64,000 bases of DNA from Acinetobacter guerrae. Its GTDB lineage: Bacteria; Pseudomonadota; Gammaproteobacteria; Pseudomonadales; Moraxellaceae. The position numbers were made by a program, and so were the translations under genes. The stretch is taken from assembly GCF_009372255.1 (NCBI RefSeq), contig NZ_LXGN01000012.1, forward strand, positions 55,383-119,382, read 5' to 3'. Shown here piece after piece: positions 56,936-64,000 of the stretch. The notes under the pieces are model-generated. The model searched no databases. It was given only the letters and a program-made list of their open reading frames with translations, and had not been told where the DNA came from. Each line of letters opens with the position of its first letter. Within the stretch, counting starts at the first letter, position 1.

Positions 56936-57748
56936 TTAGCGGAACAACTTTATGGTGGTGAGCAACATCTCATTACCGTGAATATGTCTGAATATCAGGA
57001 GGCACATACTGTTTCCTCTTTAAAAGGTGCTCCTCCTGGTTATGTTGGTTATGGTCAGGGCGGTGTTTTGACTGAGGCTGTTCGACGTAACCCCTACAGT
57101 GTAGTGTTACTGGACGAAATCGAAAAAGCTCATAGTGACGTACAGGAATTATTTTACCAAGTCTTTGATAAAGGCACACTTGAAGATGGTGAAGGGCGTG
57201 TCATTGACTTTAAAAATACCACAATTTTATTGACCTCAAATATAGGTTCAAGTGTCATCATGCAGACCTGTTTGAATCAACCTGCTAGTCAGTGGCCAAC
57301 AGCAAAAGAGCTGATTGATCATCTCAAGCCAAGCCTCTATAGGCAGTTTAAGCCCGCATTTTTAGGTCGCATGCAGATTGTCCCTTATTTTCCTTTACAT
57401 GATGATTTATTAATACAAATTATTCAGCAAAAACTAAGTAAAGTCACAGCTCGTATCGAACAGCAATACAAGACAAATGTAACCTATTCACATGATTTAG
57501 TTGAATTATTGCTCAGTAGATGTACCGAAGTTGACAGTGGTGCACGAAACATCGATCACATTCTCAATGCCAGTATTTTACCAGCTTTGGCGACTGAAAT
57601 TTTGATGGCTTTGGCAGCACAGCAATTGCCAAAACAGATCTTTATCGATGTCAATGCAGCCGAGATCATCTATCTAATTGATCCTGTAGAAAACAAAATA
57701 GCGAATAAAAAAACGCTCAGAAAAAAGACCAAAACAACGGAAGTATGA
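56936..57748 (+). pseudogene. tssH: Truncated clpV/tssH: C-terminal part of the T6SS sheath-recycling ATPase
   Basis: ClpV is an AAA+ double-ring ATPase (about 850-900 aa) that disassembles contracted sheath. Here similarity starts at LAEQLYGGEQHLI, just past where the second Walker A (GxxGxGKT) would be, and continues to the end. Kept are NMSEYQEAHTVSSLKG, pore-loop GYVGYGQGG, Walker B VVLLDEIEK, sensor LLTSNIG and the C-terminal lid (about 270 residues). Missing are the N-domain, AAA1 and the AAA2 Walker A. The open frame back to a TTG at 56867 reads antisense through the hcp tail and is not a real start. It cannot work as an ATPase. Followed by tssA after 16 bp. Confidence 0.88.
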
Positions 57749-57764
57749 AGAGTAAAAACGCAAT

Positions 57765-58865
57765 ATGAGTATCGACATTTCGGCATTACTTGCTCCCATT
57801 TCAGAACATGCTCCTTGTGGCATTGATTATTCATTTTCAAATGAATTTCATCTGATTAAAAAAGCCCGCATAGAGGACGATAACTTGCTGGATCAAGGCG
57901 ATTGGGTCAGTGAACGTAAACAGGCAGATTGGGAGCTAGTTATACGTACTGCCAGTGAGTTAATGTGTAAAAAAAGTAAAGATATTCGTTTGTTAAGTTG
58001 GCTGACTGAAGCTTGGTCAAATCAATTTGGCTTTGAAGGCATCGCCAAAGGTCTTGAATTGAGCCACCTTTTACTCAACCAATATTGGTTGACTCTACAT
58101 CCTGAAATTGAAGATGAAGATCTTGATCAGCGGATTGGTCTACTACAGGGATTGATCAATCAATTACCGCCACTCATTAAAAAAGTACCCATCATCAATA
58201 GTGAACCTTTTTATAATTTTCTCGATTATGAAAACTTTCTTTACCATCAGAATATTCGACGCAAACAATCGGATGATCACGAGCAACAAGAGCAAGTATC
58301 GGAGCTTGAGCAATTTGAACAGGCTGTATCCAATACCTCTAAAAATTTTCAACATCAAAATTTTCAAGCCTTTAGTAATGTGTTGGAACATTGGCAAACT
58401 TTAAAAATGGTTTTAGATGAATTAATGGAAGTAGATGCACCTAGCTTTGCCAACGTTGATTCAAACTTTAATGACATTCATCAAACTTTAAAAAAAATTT
58501 ATAGAACAGAGATCCTTTCAAGTACGACTCCGACTGAAAAAAAGCATCAATCAACTCCCAATACTTCATTTCTTACAGAGACCGTTAGGGCTCAGCCGAT
58601 CATGATCTCAAACCAGACAGTTTTTCAACCGCAAATACAAAATCATCTGACCAACCGCAAACAGGCTATGAAGGTTTTACAAGATATTGCTGATTATTTT
58701 CGGACCAATGAACCACATAGTCCCGTCAGTTATATGCTGCAAAAAACCATCAAATGGAGTCAGATGCCTTTACATGAATGGCTCACACAGGTCGTCAAAG
58801 AGGAAAATTCTTTGCAGATGATTCAAGAAACCTTAGATGTACAACCTAAAAATGAATATGAATAA
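57765..58865 (+). CDS. tssA: T6SS protein TssA (ImpA-N domain)
   Basis: Baseplate/tube-assembly organiser. 366 aa, ImpA_N domain at the N-terminus: LLAPISEHAPCGIDYSF (residues 8-24), DWELVIRTASELMCKKSKDIRLLSWLTEA, LNQYWLTLHPEIEDEDLDQR. The C-terminal region has the conserved NRKQAMKVLQDIADYFRTNEPHSP segment (about 298-321), marking the short-type TssA. Intact. Its promoter was probably upstream of clpV, so expression after the deletion is uncertain. Confidence 0.92.
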   Translation: MSIDISALLAPISEHAPCGIDYSFSNEFHLIKKARIEDDNLLDQGDWVSERKQADWELVIRTASELMCKKSKDIRLLSWLTEAWSNQFGFEGIAKGLELSHLLLNQYWLTLHPEIEDEDLDQRIGLLQGLINQLPPLIKKVPIINSEPFYNFLDYENFLYHQNIRRKQSDDHEQQEQVSELEQFEQAVSNTSKNFQHQNFQAFSNVLEHWQTLKMVLDELMEVDAPSFANVDSNFNDIHQTLKKIYRTEILSSTTPTEKKHQSTPNTSFLTETVRAQPIMISNQTVFQPQIQNHLTNRKQAMKVLQDIADYFRTNEPHSPVSYMLQKTIKWSQMPLHEWLTQVVKEENSLQMIQETLDVQPKNEYE

Positions 58866-58882
58866 AAGTTGGTAGTGGTCAC

Positions 58883-60247
58883 ATGTTTAAAGCAGAAAAA
58901 ATTCTCTGGGGCGAAGGCTTATTTTTACGACCTCAGCATTTTCAGGTTCAAGATAGTTATCATGAACAACGTTTGAATCTGACTATTCGTGCCACTATTC
59001 CATTTGCGTATGGAATTAAAAAGCTTCATTTTGATGAAAAGCAACTTGCCACGCATGTGCTGGCAATAGAATCCGTGGAGATGATCTGGCAGGATGGTGA
59101 AATTTATCAGGCACCTGCGCTGGATTTATTGCCCGCGCCTATCTTACTGGATGATTTAAATCTTCACGGTGAAATGTTGATTTATCTGGCTTTACCTATG
59201 TTACAGGCAAATAAACAAAATATTAACTTTAAAGATAATACGCAGACGGGTCGTTACCATAGCCATCTTGTTGAAACACATGATTTATTTACCACAGCTC
59301 ATCCAGCTGAAATTAGCCTCTTGAAGCGTCGAGCAGAATTTAAACTATTTGATTCAATACTTGATCCTCAAAAAGACTTAGATGGTTTTTTATACTTACA
59401 GATTGGTCAAATTAAGCGCCATAGTTCAGGTTCATTTGAACTTGATCGTAAATTTATTCCACCGTTGCTTCATATCGAAGGCTCAGAATCACTGACTTCA
59501 AACTTGAAACGTACACTGAATGTCATTCGAGCCAAAATCAAAACCATTCAAACGAATAATCGTGAAAACGAGCAAAAACTCATCGAATTTCGTTCTGGAG
59601 ATATCGTATCTTTCTGGTTGGTGAATGCCTTAAATACTGCACATGCTACTTTAAGCCATCTATTGCAAAACCCGCAAATTCATCCAGAACGCCTATTTTT
59701 TGAATTATTGCGCTTAACAGGTTCCTTACTAACGTTTTCCACCGCTTACGAAGTTGATCAATTACCTCAATATCATCATCACCATTTACAGGATAGTTTT
59801 GAGCAATTGGATGTGATTTTACGCGATTTGCTAGATACCATTATTTCTAGCCGCTATATGAGCATCGCACTTAAAGAAATTCGTTCATCTTATTGGCTAG
59901 GCAGTTTGGAATCCGACAAAATTACCCGTGATAGCCGTCTTTATGTCGCGGTTTCTAGTAGTGTAATGCAAATGCATGAATTAATTAAAATTGTTCCACT
60001 ACGTTTTAAAGTCGGCTGTAGTATCGACGTTGAACAACGCGTGGTCGCCGCTTTACCTGCGATTCCACTGCACCATCTATTGCAAGTACCCACCGCAATT
60101 CCTGTTCGTTCAGGTGTGAGTTATTTTGAAATTGAATCTCATCACGATCTTTATCAGCGAATGCTTGAATCGGAGTCAATTTGTATATATGTCCCTGCGG
60201 GCTTTCAGGATATTACACTCGAATTGATTGCTGTCATGAATGCATAA
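58883..60247 (+). CDS. tssK: T6SS baseplate-membrane connector TssK
   Basis: Links baseplate to the TssJLM complex. 454 aa with the family start ILWGEGLFLRPQHFQVQDSY (residues 7-26) and the LPAIPLHHLL and PAGFQDITLEL segments near the C-terminus. Intact, 17 bp after tssA. Confidence 0.95.
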   Translation: MFKAEKILWGEGLFLRPQHFQVQDSYHEQRLNLTIRATIPFAYGIKKLHFDEKQLATHVLAIESVEMIWQDGEIYQAPALDLLPAPILLDDLNLHGEMLIYLALPMLQANKQNINFKDNTQTGRYHSHLVETHDLFTTAHPAEISLLKRRAEFKLFDSILDPQKDLDGFLYLQIGQIKRHSSGSFELDRKFIPPLLHIEGSESLTSNLKRTLNVIRAKIKTIQTNNRENEQKLIEFRSGDIVSFWLVNALNTAHATLSHLLQNPQIHPERLFFELLRLTGSLLTFSTAYEVDQLPQYHHHHLQDSFEQLDVILRDLLDTIISSRYMSIALKEIRSSYWLGSLESDKITRDSRLYVAVSSSVMQMHELIKIVPLRFKVGCSIDVEQRVVAALPAIPLHHLLQVPTAIPVRSGVSYFEIESHHDLYQRMLESESICIYVPAGFQDITLELIAVMNA

Positions 60248-60259
60248 AGAGGAAAAAAT

Positions 60260-61066
60260 ATGACTCAACCAACAACTGCACCATCATTATTTGACGATGG
60301 TAAAATTGGCGGAGGACTCATTCCACCCACTCCATCCCCAAGTAAAGGGCATACGGTTAATCTGGTCGATTTGTTACATGATGGTTTTTACATCATATTT
60401 TTAATTCGTAACCAATATGTTCCCTTGGATGTAAATGAGTTTAGGGAAAAAATTCTTAGTTTATTGAATCGATTTGAACAACAAGCCAAGAGGCTACATT
60501 TTTCTAGCGATGATATTGATGATGCAAAATATGCATTTTGTGCATTATTAGATGAAACCATTGTGACCCAACAAGATCCTAGCTACTTCAATTTACAAAA
60601 TGCTTGGTTGCTCAACCCCTTACAATTATGTCTATTTGGTTCTCAACTGGCAGGCTATCGCTTTTTTGAAACTCTGGAACAGCTACGAAGCCGTGGAAAA
60701 GATCGATTAGCTGCGCTAGAAATCTTTCATTATTGTCTACTTATCGGCTTTCAAGGTAAATATCGTATTGAATCGATTGAAAGTTTAAATCATTTGGTCG
60801 CCCGTGTAGGTGATGAAATTGATTATCTTAAAGGTAAAAAAGCTGATTTTTCGCCCTTTTCGGCCATTCCAGATCAAATTAAGCACATTATTCACAGAGA
60901 ATTACCTTTCTTCTGGATTCTAATTTTTCTTTTATTCTTTGCCCTGCTTAGTTTCTCAGGTTTGCGTTACACGCTCTCCAACCAACGCACTCATACATTA
61001 GCACATTATCAAAACGTGATTTCGGCACCTACTGAAGAAGCGCACATAACTATTTATCTGCCTTAG
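60260..61066 (+). CDS. tssL: T6SS inner-membrane protein TssL (DotU)
   Basis: Cytoplasmic hook-like domain tethered by one C-terminal membrane helix (about 217-237). 268 aa. Contains the DotU motif ALLDETI preceded by AKYAF, and FFETLEQL. No peptidoglycan-binding extension, which agrees with a separate OmpA-type protein (TagN) in the cluster. Confidence 0.93.
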   Translation: MTQPTTAPSLFDDGKIGGGLIPPTPSPSKGHTVNLVDLLHDGFYIIFLIRNQYVPLDVNEFREKILSLLNRFEQQAKRLHFSSDDIDDAKYAFCALLDETIVTQQDPSYFNLQNAWLLNPLQLCLFGSQLAGYRFFETLEQLRSRGKDRLAALEIFHYCLLIGFQGKYRIESIESLNHLVARVGDEIDYLKGKKADFSPFSAIPDQIKHIIHRELPFFWILIFLLFFALLSFSGLRYTLSNQRTHTLAHYQNVISAPTEEAHITIYLP

Positions 61067-61075
61067 TGAATCTAT

Positions 61076-61618
61076 ATGGCTCAAAAAAATTCAACTACTG
61101 TTCGGATCTTACAAAATCATAAAACAACTGTGATATCCCCCACTTTACTCGTTGTCATTGGTTTTTTAGCTGGAATAATCGTTAGCGTTGTGGGGTTTAT
61201 GGTATTTCTTAAAATTTCTAATGCGAATAGAAATGAAATTGTAAGCGCAGATGCAGCAACCTTCAATGAAGAGGCAATTAAACACCCTATAAATGAAGAA
61301 CAATCGATAAATCATTTACTAGAACAGCATGAAATACCCGATGATGAAGCCATACAACAACCTAAAGACAGTGAGCTAAGCGAACTGTTTAAGCACAGGT
61401 CTGTTGCAATTGCTGCTATTCCACGTATTTCATCTTTTGAAACGACAATTAAACCTCCTGTTGCAGATAAAACAAACACTGCTGATAAATTAACAACAAA
61501 TTCTAAAAGTCGTGAACCAAAACAAACTACAACTACTCATCCAGAACCAGAAACAACTGAAAATCTAAATGCTTCAGTCGAAATTACCGTCACTCAAAAA
61601 CCATTTAAAGTACAGTAA
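61076..61618 (+). CDS. asaE: Acinetobacter T6SS-associated membrane protein (AsaE position)
   Basis: 180 aa with a single membrane helix (about residues 22-46) near the N-terminus, followed by ~130 residues of low-complexity Glu/Thr/Asn/Lys-rich sequence that looks disordered and periplasmic. It lies between tssL and tagX, the place of asaE in Acinetobacter clusters. Function unknown; symbol by position. Confidence 0.7.
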   Translation: MAQKNSTTVRILQNHKTTVISPTLLVVIGFLAGIIVSVVGFMVFLKISNANRNEIVSADAATFNEEAIKHPINEEQSINHLLEQHEIPDDEAIQQPKDSELSELFKHRSVAIAAIPRISSFETTIKPPVADKTNTADKLTTNSKSREPKQTTTTHPEPETTENLNASVEITVTQKPFKVQ

Positions 61619-61627
61619 ACATCTTTC

Positions 61628-62575
61628 ATGATTTTGCTTATTTGTTTTTGCTTTGTGGGGCTTGTAATCACATTGGCTTGTCTTATGTCATTTGAATTTC
61701 GCCATAGACTCTCTCGTTTATTACATAGCGTATTACCACAAAGTAAGCAAAAATTTAACAAAGTTAAAAGTGTTGCCAAACAGATTCATCATGCATCTGC
61801 ACCCGAACAACTTCAATTGTATTGGCATGTACAACAGTGGTGGATTTTAATTGCTGGTTTTTTTCTATTTGCCAGTATTATGGTTTTTGCTTTTACCCGA
61901 CAAATTAGTCCGACGCATATTGAAGCAGATTATTTAAAAGAAGTTGATCCACAAATTTATACACTTTTGAATGGTGAAATTCTAATACCACCTCCTGAAG
62001 TCGATGAATCCTTAGTTGAAGCAGCAATTATTGAGGCAAATCAACTCGAACAACAATATCAAACGCAAAGTAATCATTCAATTCAGGCATCACAACTCGA
62101 GTCGATACACGTGCATGGGTCACTAGATCCAACATTAGTCGATCGTAAATGGGATAAAATGCATTCACGTTATAAACAACGCCTACTCATGGTATTTAAG
62201 CTCATGAAAGAACGTTATGGTTATGAACTTGTTCTACTCGAAGGCTATCGTAGTCCAGCAAGACAAAATATACTTTCAAACAACCCCAATACCACGCGCG
62301 CACGTGGTTACCAAAGTTATCATCAATTTGGGCTAGCCGCAGACGTTGCATTTAAACGCAACGGTAAAGTTGTAATTACTGAACGTGACCCATGGGCAAT
62401 GCGGGGTTATCAACTTTATGGTGAAGTATCTGAATCAGTTGGATTGACTTGGGGTGGTCGCTGGAAATCTATTCAAGACTATGGACACACAGAATATCGC
62501 ATGCCAGGTTTAAAAAAGACAAAAGAAATGGCAGATAAAATGTTGGCTGAAGCTGAAAGAACAGCAAATAATTAA
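61628..62575 (+). CDS. tagX: TagX, T6SS-associated peptidoglycan endopeptidase (M15/VanY-type)
   Basis: Peptidoglycan hydrolase thought to open the wall for T6SS assembly in Acinetobacter. 315 aa. A membrane helix at residues 1-20 and a second at about 67-90 anchor it. The C-terminal half is a D,D/L,D-peptidase domain of the M15 family with LEGYRSPARQ, SYHQFGLAADVAF (zinc ligands H232 and D239) and GHTEYR (H287). All three metal ligands are present, so the enzyme should be active. Last gene of the rightward T6SS operon. Confidence 0.88.
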   Translation: MILLICFCFVGLVITLACLMSFEFRHRLSRLLHSVLPQSKQKFNKVKSVAKQIHHASAPEQLQLYWHVQQWWILIAGFFLFASIMVFAFTRQISPTHIEADYLKEVDPQIYTLLNGEILIPPPEVDESLVEAAIIEANQLEQQYQTQSNHSIQASQLESIHVHGSLDPTLVDRKWDKMHSRYKQRLLMVFKLMKERYGYELVLLEGYRSPARQNILSNNPNTTRARGYQSYHQFGLAADVAFKRNGKVVITERDPWAMRGYQLYGEVSESVGLTWGGRWKSIQDYGHTEYRMPGLKKTKEMADKMLAEAERTANN

Positions 62576-62652
62576 AATTCATAACAAAGTTATGCTTTTC
62601 AAAGCGCAACAATCTGTTTAATTTGGATAAAAAATCAAATAGAGGAATTCAA

Positions 62653-63201
62653 ATGCTGATTTATATTATTGTAGGAAGCATACGAGAAGGACGTACTGCG
62701 ATCAAAGTAGCTAACTGGGTTCACAATAGTCTTTCAAATCAAAAAGATAATGATAATAAAATTGAACTCATCGATCTAAAACAATGGGCTTTACCACTTT
62801 TTGCTGGAAGTCATCCTCCTGCTACAGGAATTTATGACCAACCTAAACAGCAAGAGTGGGCGGATAAAATTGCTCAAGCAGATGCCTTTATTTTTATTAG
62901 CCCTGAATATAATCATGGCTATAGTCCTGCACTTAAAAATGCATTGGATTATTTGGGCAAAGAATGGAGTGGCAAACCAGCAGCATTTATTAGCTACGGA
63001 GTGACCTATGGTTCAAATTCAGTTGGACAAATTCGCCAAGTCACCTCAAGTTTGAATATGATCGATCCGAATGCTGTGATTGAAATTCGTGATATTTTCA
63101 AACGTAATAAAGATGAGACCTTTGAAGCCAACGAATTTGAAGACAAAGCGTTAACCGATTTGGTACAGAAACTCAAAAAATACCAAAAAAATTCTGTGTA
63201 A
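62653..63201 (+). CDS. NADPH-dependent FMN reductase (flavodoxin-like)
   Basis: Flavoprotein quinone/FMN reductase. ATG at 62653 has AGAGGA upstream; the frame reaches back to 62623 without a site. 182 aa with the FMN_red features GSIREGRTA (phosphate-binding loop, residues 8-16), SPEYNHGYSPALKNALDYL (about 88-106) and KPAAFISYG. Physiological substrate unknown. It could serve as a flavin donor for monooxygenases such as SsuD, but nothing in the context shows that. Confidence 0.88.
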   Translation: MLIYIIVGSIREGRTAIKVANWVHNSLSNQKDNDNKIELIDLKQWALPLFAGSHPPATGIYDQPKQQEWADKIAQADAFIFISPEYNHGYSPALKNALDYLGKEWSGKPAAFISYGVTYGSNSVGQIRQVTSSLNMIDPNAVIEIRDIFKRNKDETFEANEFEDKALTDLVQKLKKYQKNSV

Positions 63202-63360
63202 GCTAAAACTTACATATATCGTCGTTATTGACGAATTGGCACAGCAATACATTTAATCTATTCTATAAAACATAGAGAGACAGGAAGTCTCATTGCAAAT
63301 AATAAGATGCATAGGATGCGGTTGTAGATAGGATATTTACAGCATAATAAACGGAATATA

Positions 63361-63394
63361 AAGAGGCCCTGTCAGGATGATGGGGCTTCTTTTT
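63361..63394 (+). terminator. Terminator downstream of the FMN reductase gene
   Basis: Ten-bp stem (AAGAGGCCCT with GGGGCTTCTT, two G-U pairs), an 11-base loop and a T5 run; 160 bp after the stop. It can also serve the convergent ankyrin gene weakly. Confidence 0.7.
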
Positions 63395-63415
63395 ATCCAT
63401 CATTTTATAAGTGAT

Positions 63416-63727
63416 TTAAAGCCTTTTTAGATAAGCAACCACGTCATGATTCTCTGCCATTTCAGCAAGCTGTAGCGCAGTATATTCACTTTTATAATAA
63501 ACATTTGCGCCTTGACTCACCAGTAACTTCACCACAGCTAAATTGTCATTCTCAGCGGCTGCTTGAAGTGCACTATAGCCATCATCATCGGTTTGGTTAG
63601 GATCTATACCCTCTGCCAATAATTGCATGACTTGTTCTATATCACCAATGGATGCCCAGTATACAAGCTCAGGAAGATGCAGTTCTTCATCATCGTCAGG
63701 GAGTGGGGAGAAGGAATTGAGTTTCAT
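63416..63727 (-). CDS. Small ankyrin-repeat protein
   Basis: 103 aa from the ATG at 63727 (MKLNSFSPLPDDDEELHLPE). The open frame continues upstream to 63901 through an AT-rich stretch with no protein-like character, so the shorter form is preferred; ATG 63739 is another option. Three ankyrin repeats cover most of the protein (ELVYWASIGDIEQVMQLLAEG, GYSALQAAAENDNLAVVKLL, YTALQLAEMAENHDVVAYL). Such proteins mediate protein binding. The partner is unknown and the neighbours give no clue. Confidence 0.75.
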   Translation of the reverse strand: MKLNSFSPLPDDDEELHLPELVYWASIGDIEQVMQLLAEGIDPNQTDDDGYSALQAAAENDNLAVVKLLVSQGANVYYKSEYTALQLAEMAENHDVVAYLKRL

Positions 63728-63878
63728 AGAGAACACCATTTGAGATTTTACTCTTGAATTACAATTAAAGCCTAAATTTCCTGATTTATCTATCTCAATA
63801 GTATTCTGATAGGAAACACGTAATAAGAATATTCTTGCACATACCACAAAATATGAAAAAGAAAAAAATACAACCTTT

Positions 63879-64000
63879 ATGAGGATTTCAACTGAAACCA
63901 AGCATGAACAACATTTTGGTAATAGCCTTGAGAGACAAAGGAATAGCTGTTTGGGTCAGATGTTGAAATTAAGAGTATGGTTTTCACTCACACCGAGCAA
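63879..64000 (+). CDS. Possible 5' end of an unrecognised gene, cut by the right edge
   Basis: An ATG at 63879 opens 40 codons (MRISTETKHEQHFGNSLERQ...) that run off the window. There is no clear ribosome site and no family is recognised. It overlaps, on the opposite strand, only the doubtful upstream extension of the ankyrin gene. Confidence 0.25.
   Translation, partial: MRISTETKHEQHFGNSLERQRNSCLGQMLKLRVWFSLTPS

Noticed and set aside
63728..63901. N-terminal extension of the ankyrin protein
   Set aside because: It is an AT-rich, hydrophobic, low-complexity reading with no ribosome site. The ankyrin domain begins after the internal ATG.
1..64000. CRISPR arrays, tRNA/rRNA genes, intact insertion sequences or prophage
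   Set aside because: Looked for by eye on both strands. No regular repeat-spacer pattern, no cloverleaf and no transposase or integrase reading frame was found.

Overview
The window is a stretch of Gammaproteobacterial chromosome that reads as the genus Acinetobacter. The evidence is the capsule-locus gene order (fkpA-wzc-wzb-wza / gna-rmlB-rmlA), its flank murJ-ampD-nadC, the genus-type T6SS gene set (tagX, asaE, tagN, asaB with tssEFGM) and the low GC content. I cannot assign a species from the sequence alone. No tRNA, rRNA, CRISPR array or intact insertion sequence was seen.

Layout. (1) 1-8522: left arm of a group-1/Wzy-type capsule locus. The sugar genes rmlA (cut by the window edge), rmlB and gna run leftward. 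The export genes wza-wzb-wzc run rightward and are followed by two FKBP-type prolyl isomerases. (2) 8632-12029: murJ, ampD and nadC (lipid II flipping, peptidoglycan recycling, NAD synthesis). (3) 12213-17720: a Tat-exported phospholipase C, a newly read 42-aa lipoprotein, RNase PH, and a desaturase/ferredoxin-reductase pair. (4) 17914-25413: a FabR/DesT-like regulator with three operator-like sites, a second TetR regulator, dsbA, the ubiG-mupP-yciK operon, a 51-aa small protein, two RcnB-like periplasmic proteins and argA. (5) 25779-30636: ssu operon for alkanesulfonate use, with two substrate-binding lipoproteins. (6) 30673-36919: rut pyrimidine-degradation genes (rutA-B-C-F-G, rutR, and a displaced rutD; no rutE). 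(7) 36998-43889: a nucleosidase, a TDT/SLAC1-type transporter and ribF-ileS-lspA-fkpB. (8) 43960-62575: a type VI secretion cluster. (9) 62653-64000: an FMN reductase and an ankyrin-repeat protein.

The main observation is that the T6SS is broken by one deletion. On the minus strand tssE-tssF-tssG-asaB-tssM-tagF-tagN-PAAR-effector-immunity is complete, and on the plus strand tssA-tssK-tssL-asaE-tagX is complete. Between the two arms, the last 12 codons of hcp (minus strand) abut the C-terminal ~270 codons of clpV/tssH (plus strand). Gone are most of hcp, all of tssB and tssC, and the N-terminal two thirds of ClpV including its second Walker A. Without tube, sheath and intact recycling ATPase the apparatus should be unable to fire from this locus. 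The surviving genes look intact, which suggests a recent loss. The PAAR/metallopeptidase/immunity cassette persists, and beside it lies a decayed second copy of the immunity gene.

Genes that cooperate: gna/rml make nucleotide sugars for the capsule that Wza/Wzb/Wzc assemble. AmpD and MupP act in the same cell-wall recycling pathway. The desaturase and its reductase form one operon facing its probable repressor. SsuABCD and RutABCDFG scavenge sulfur and nitrogen. All function calls come from reading motifs and family knowledge without any database search.
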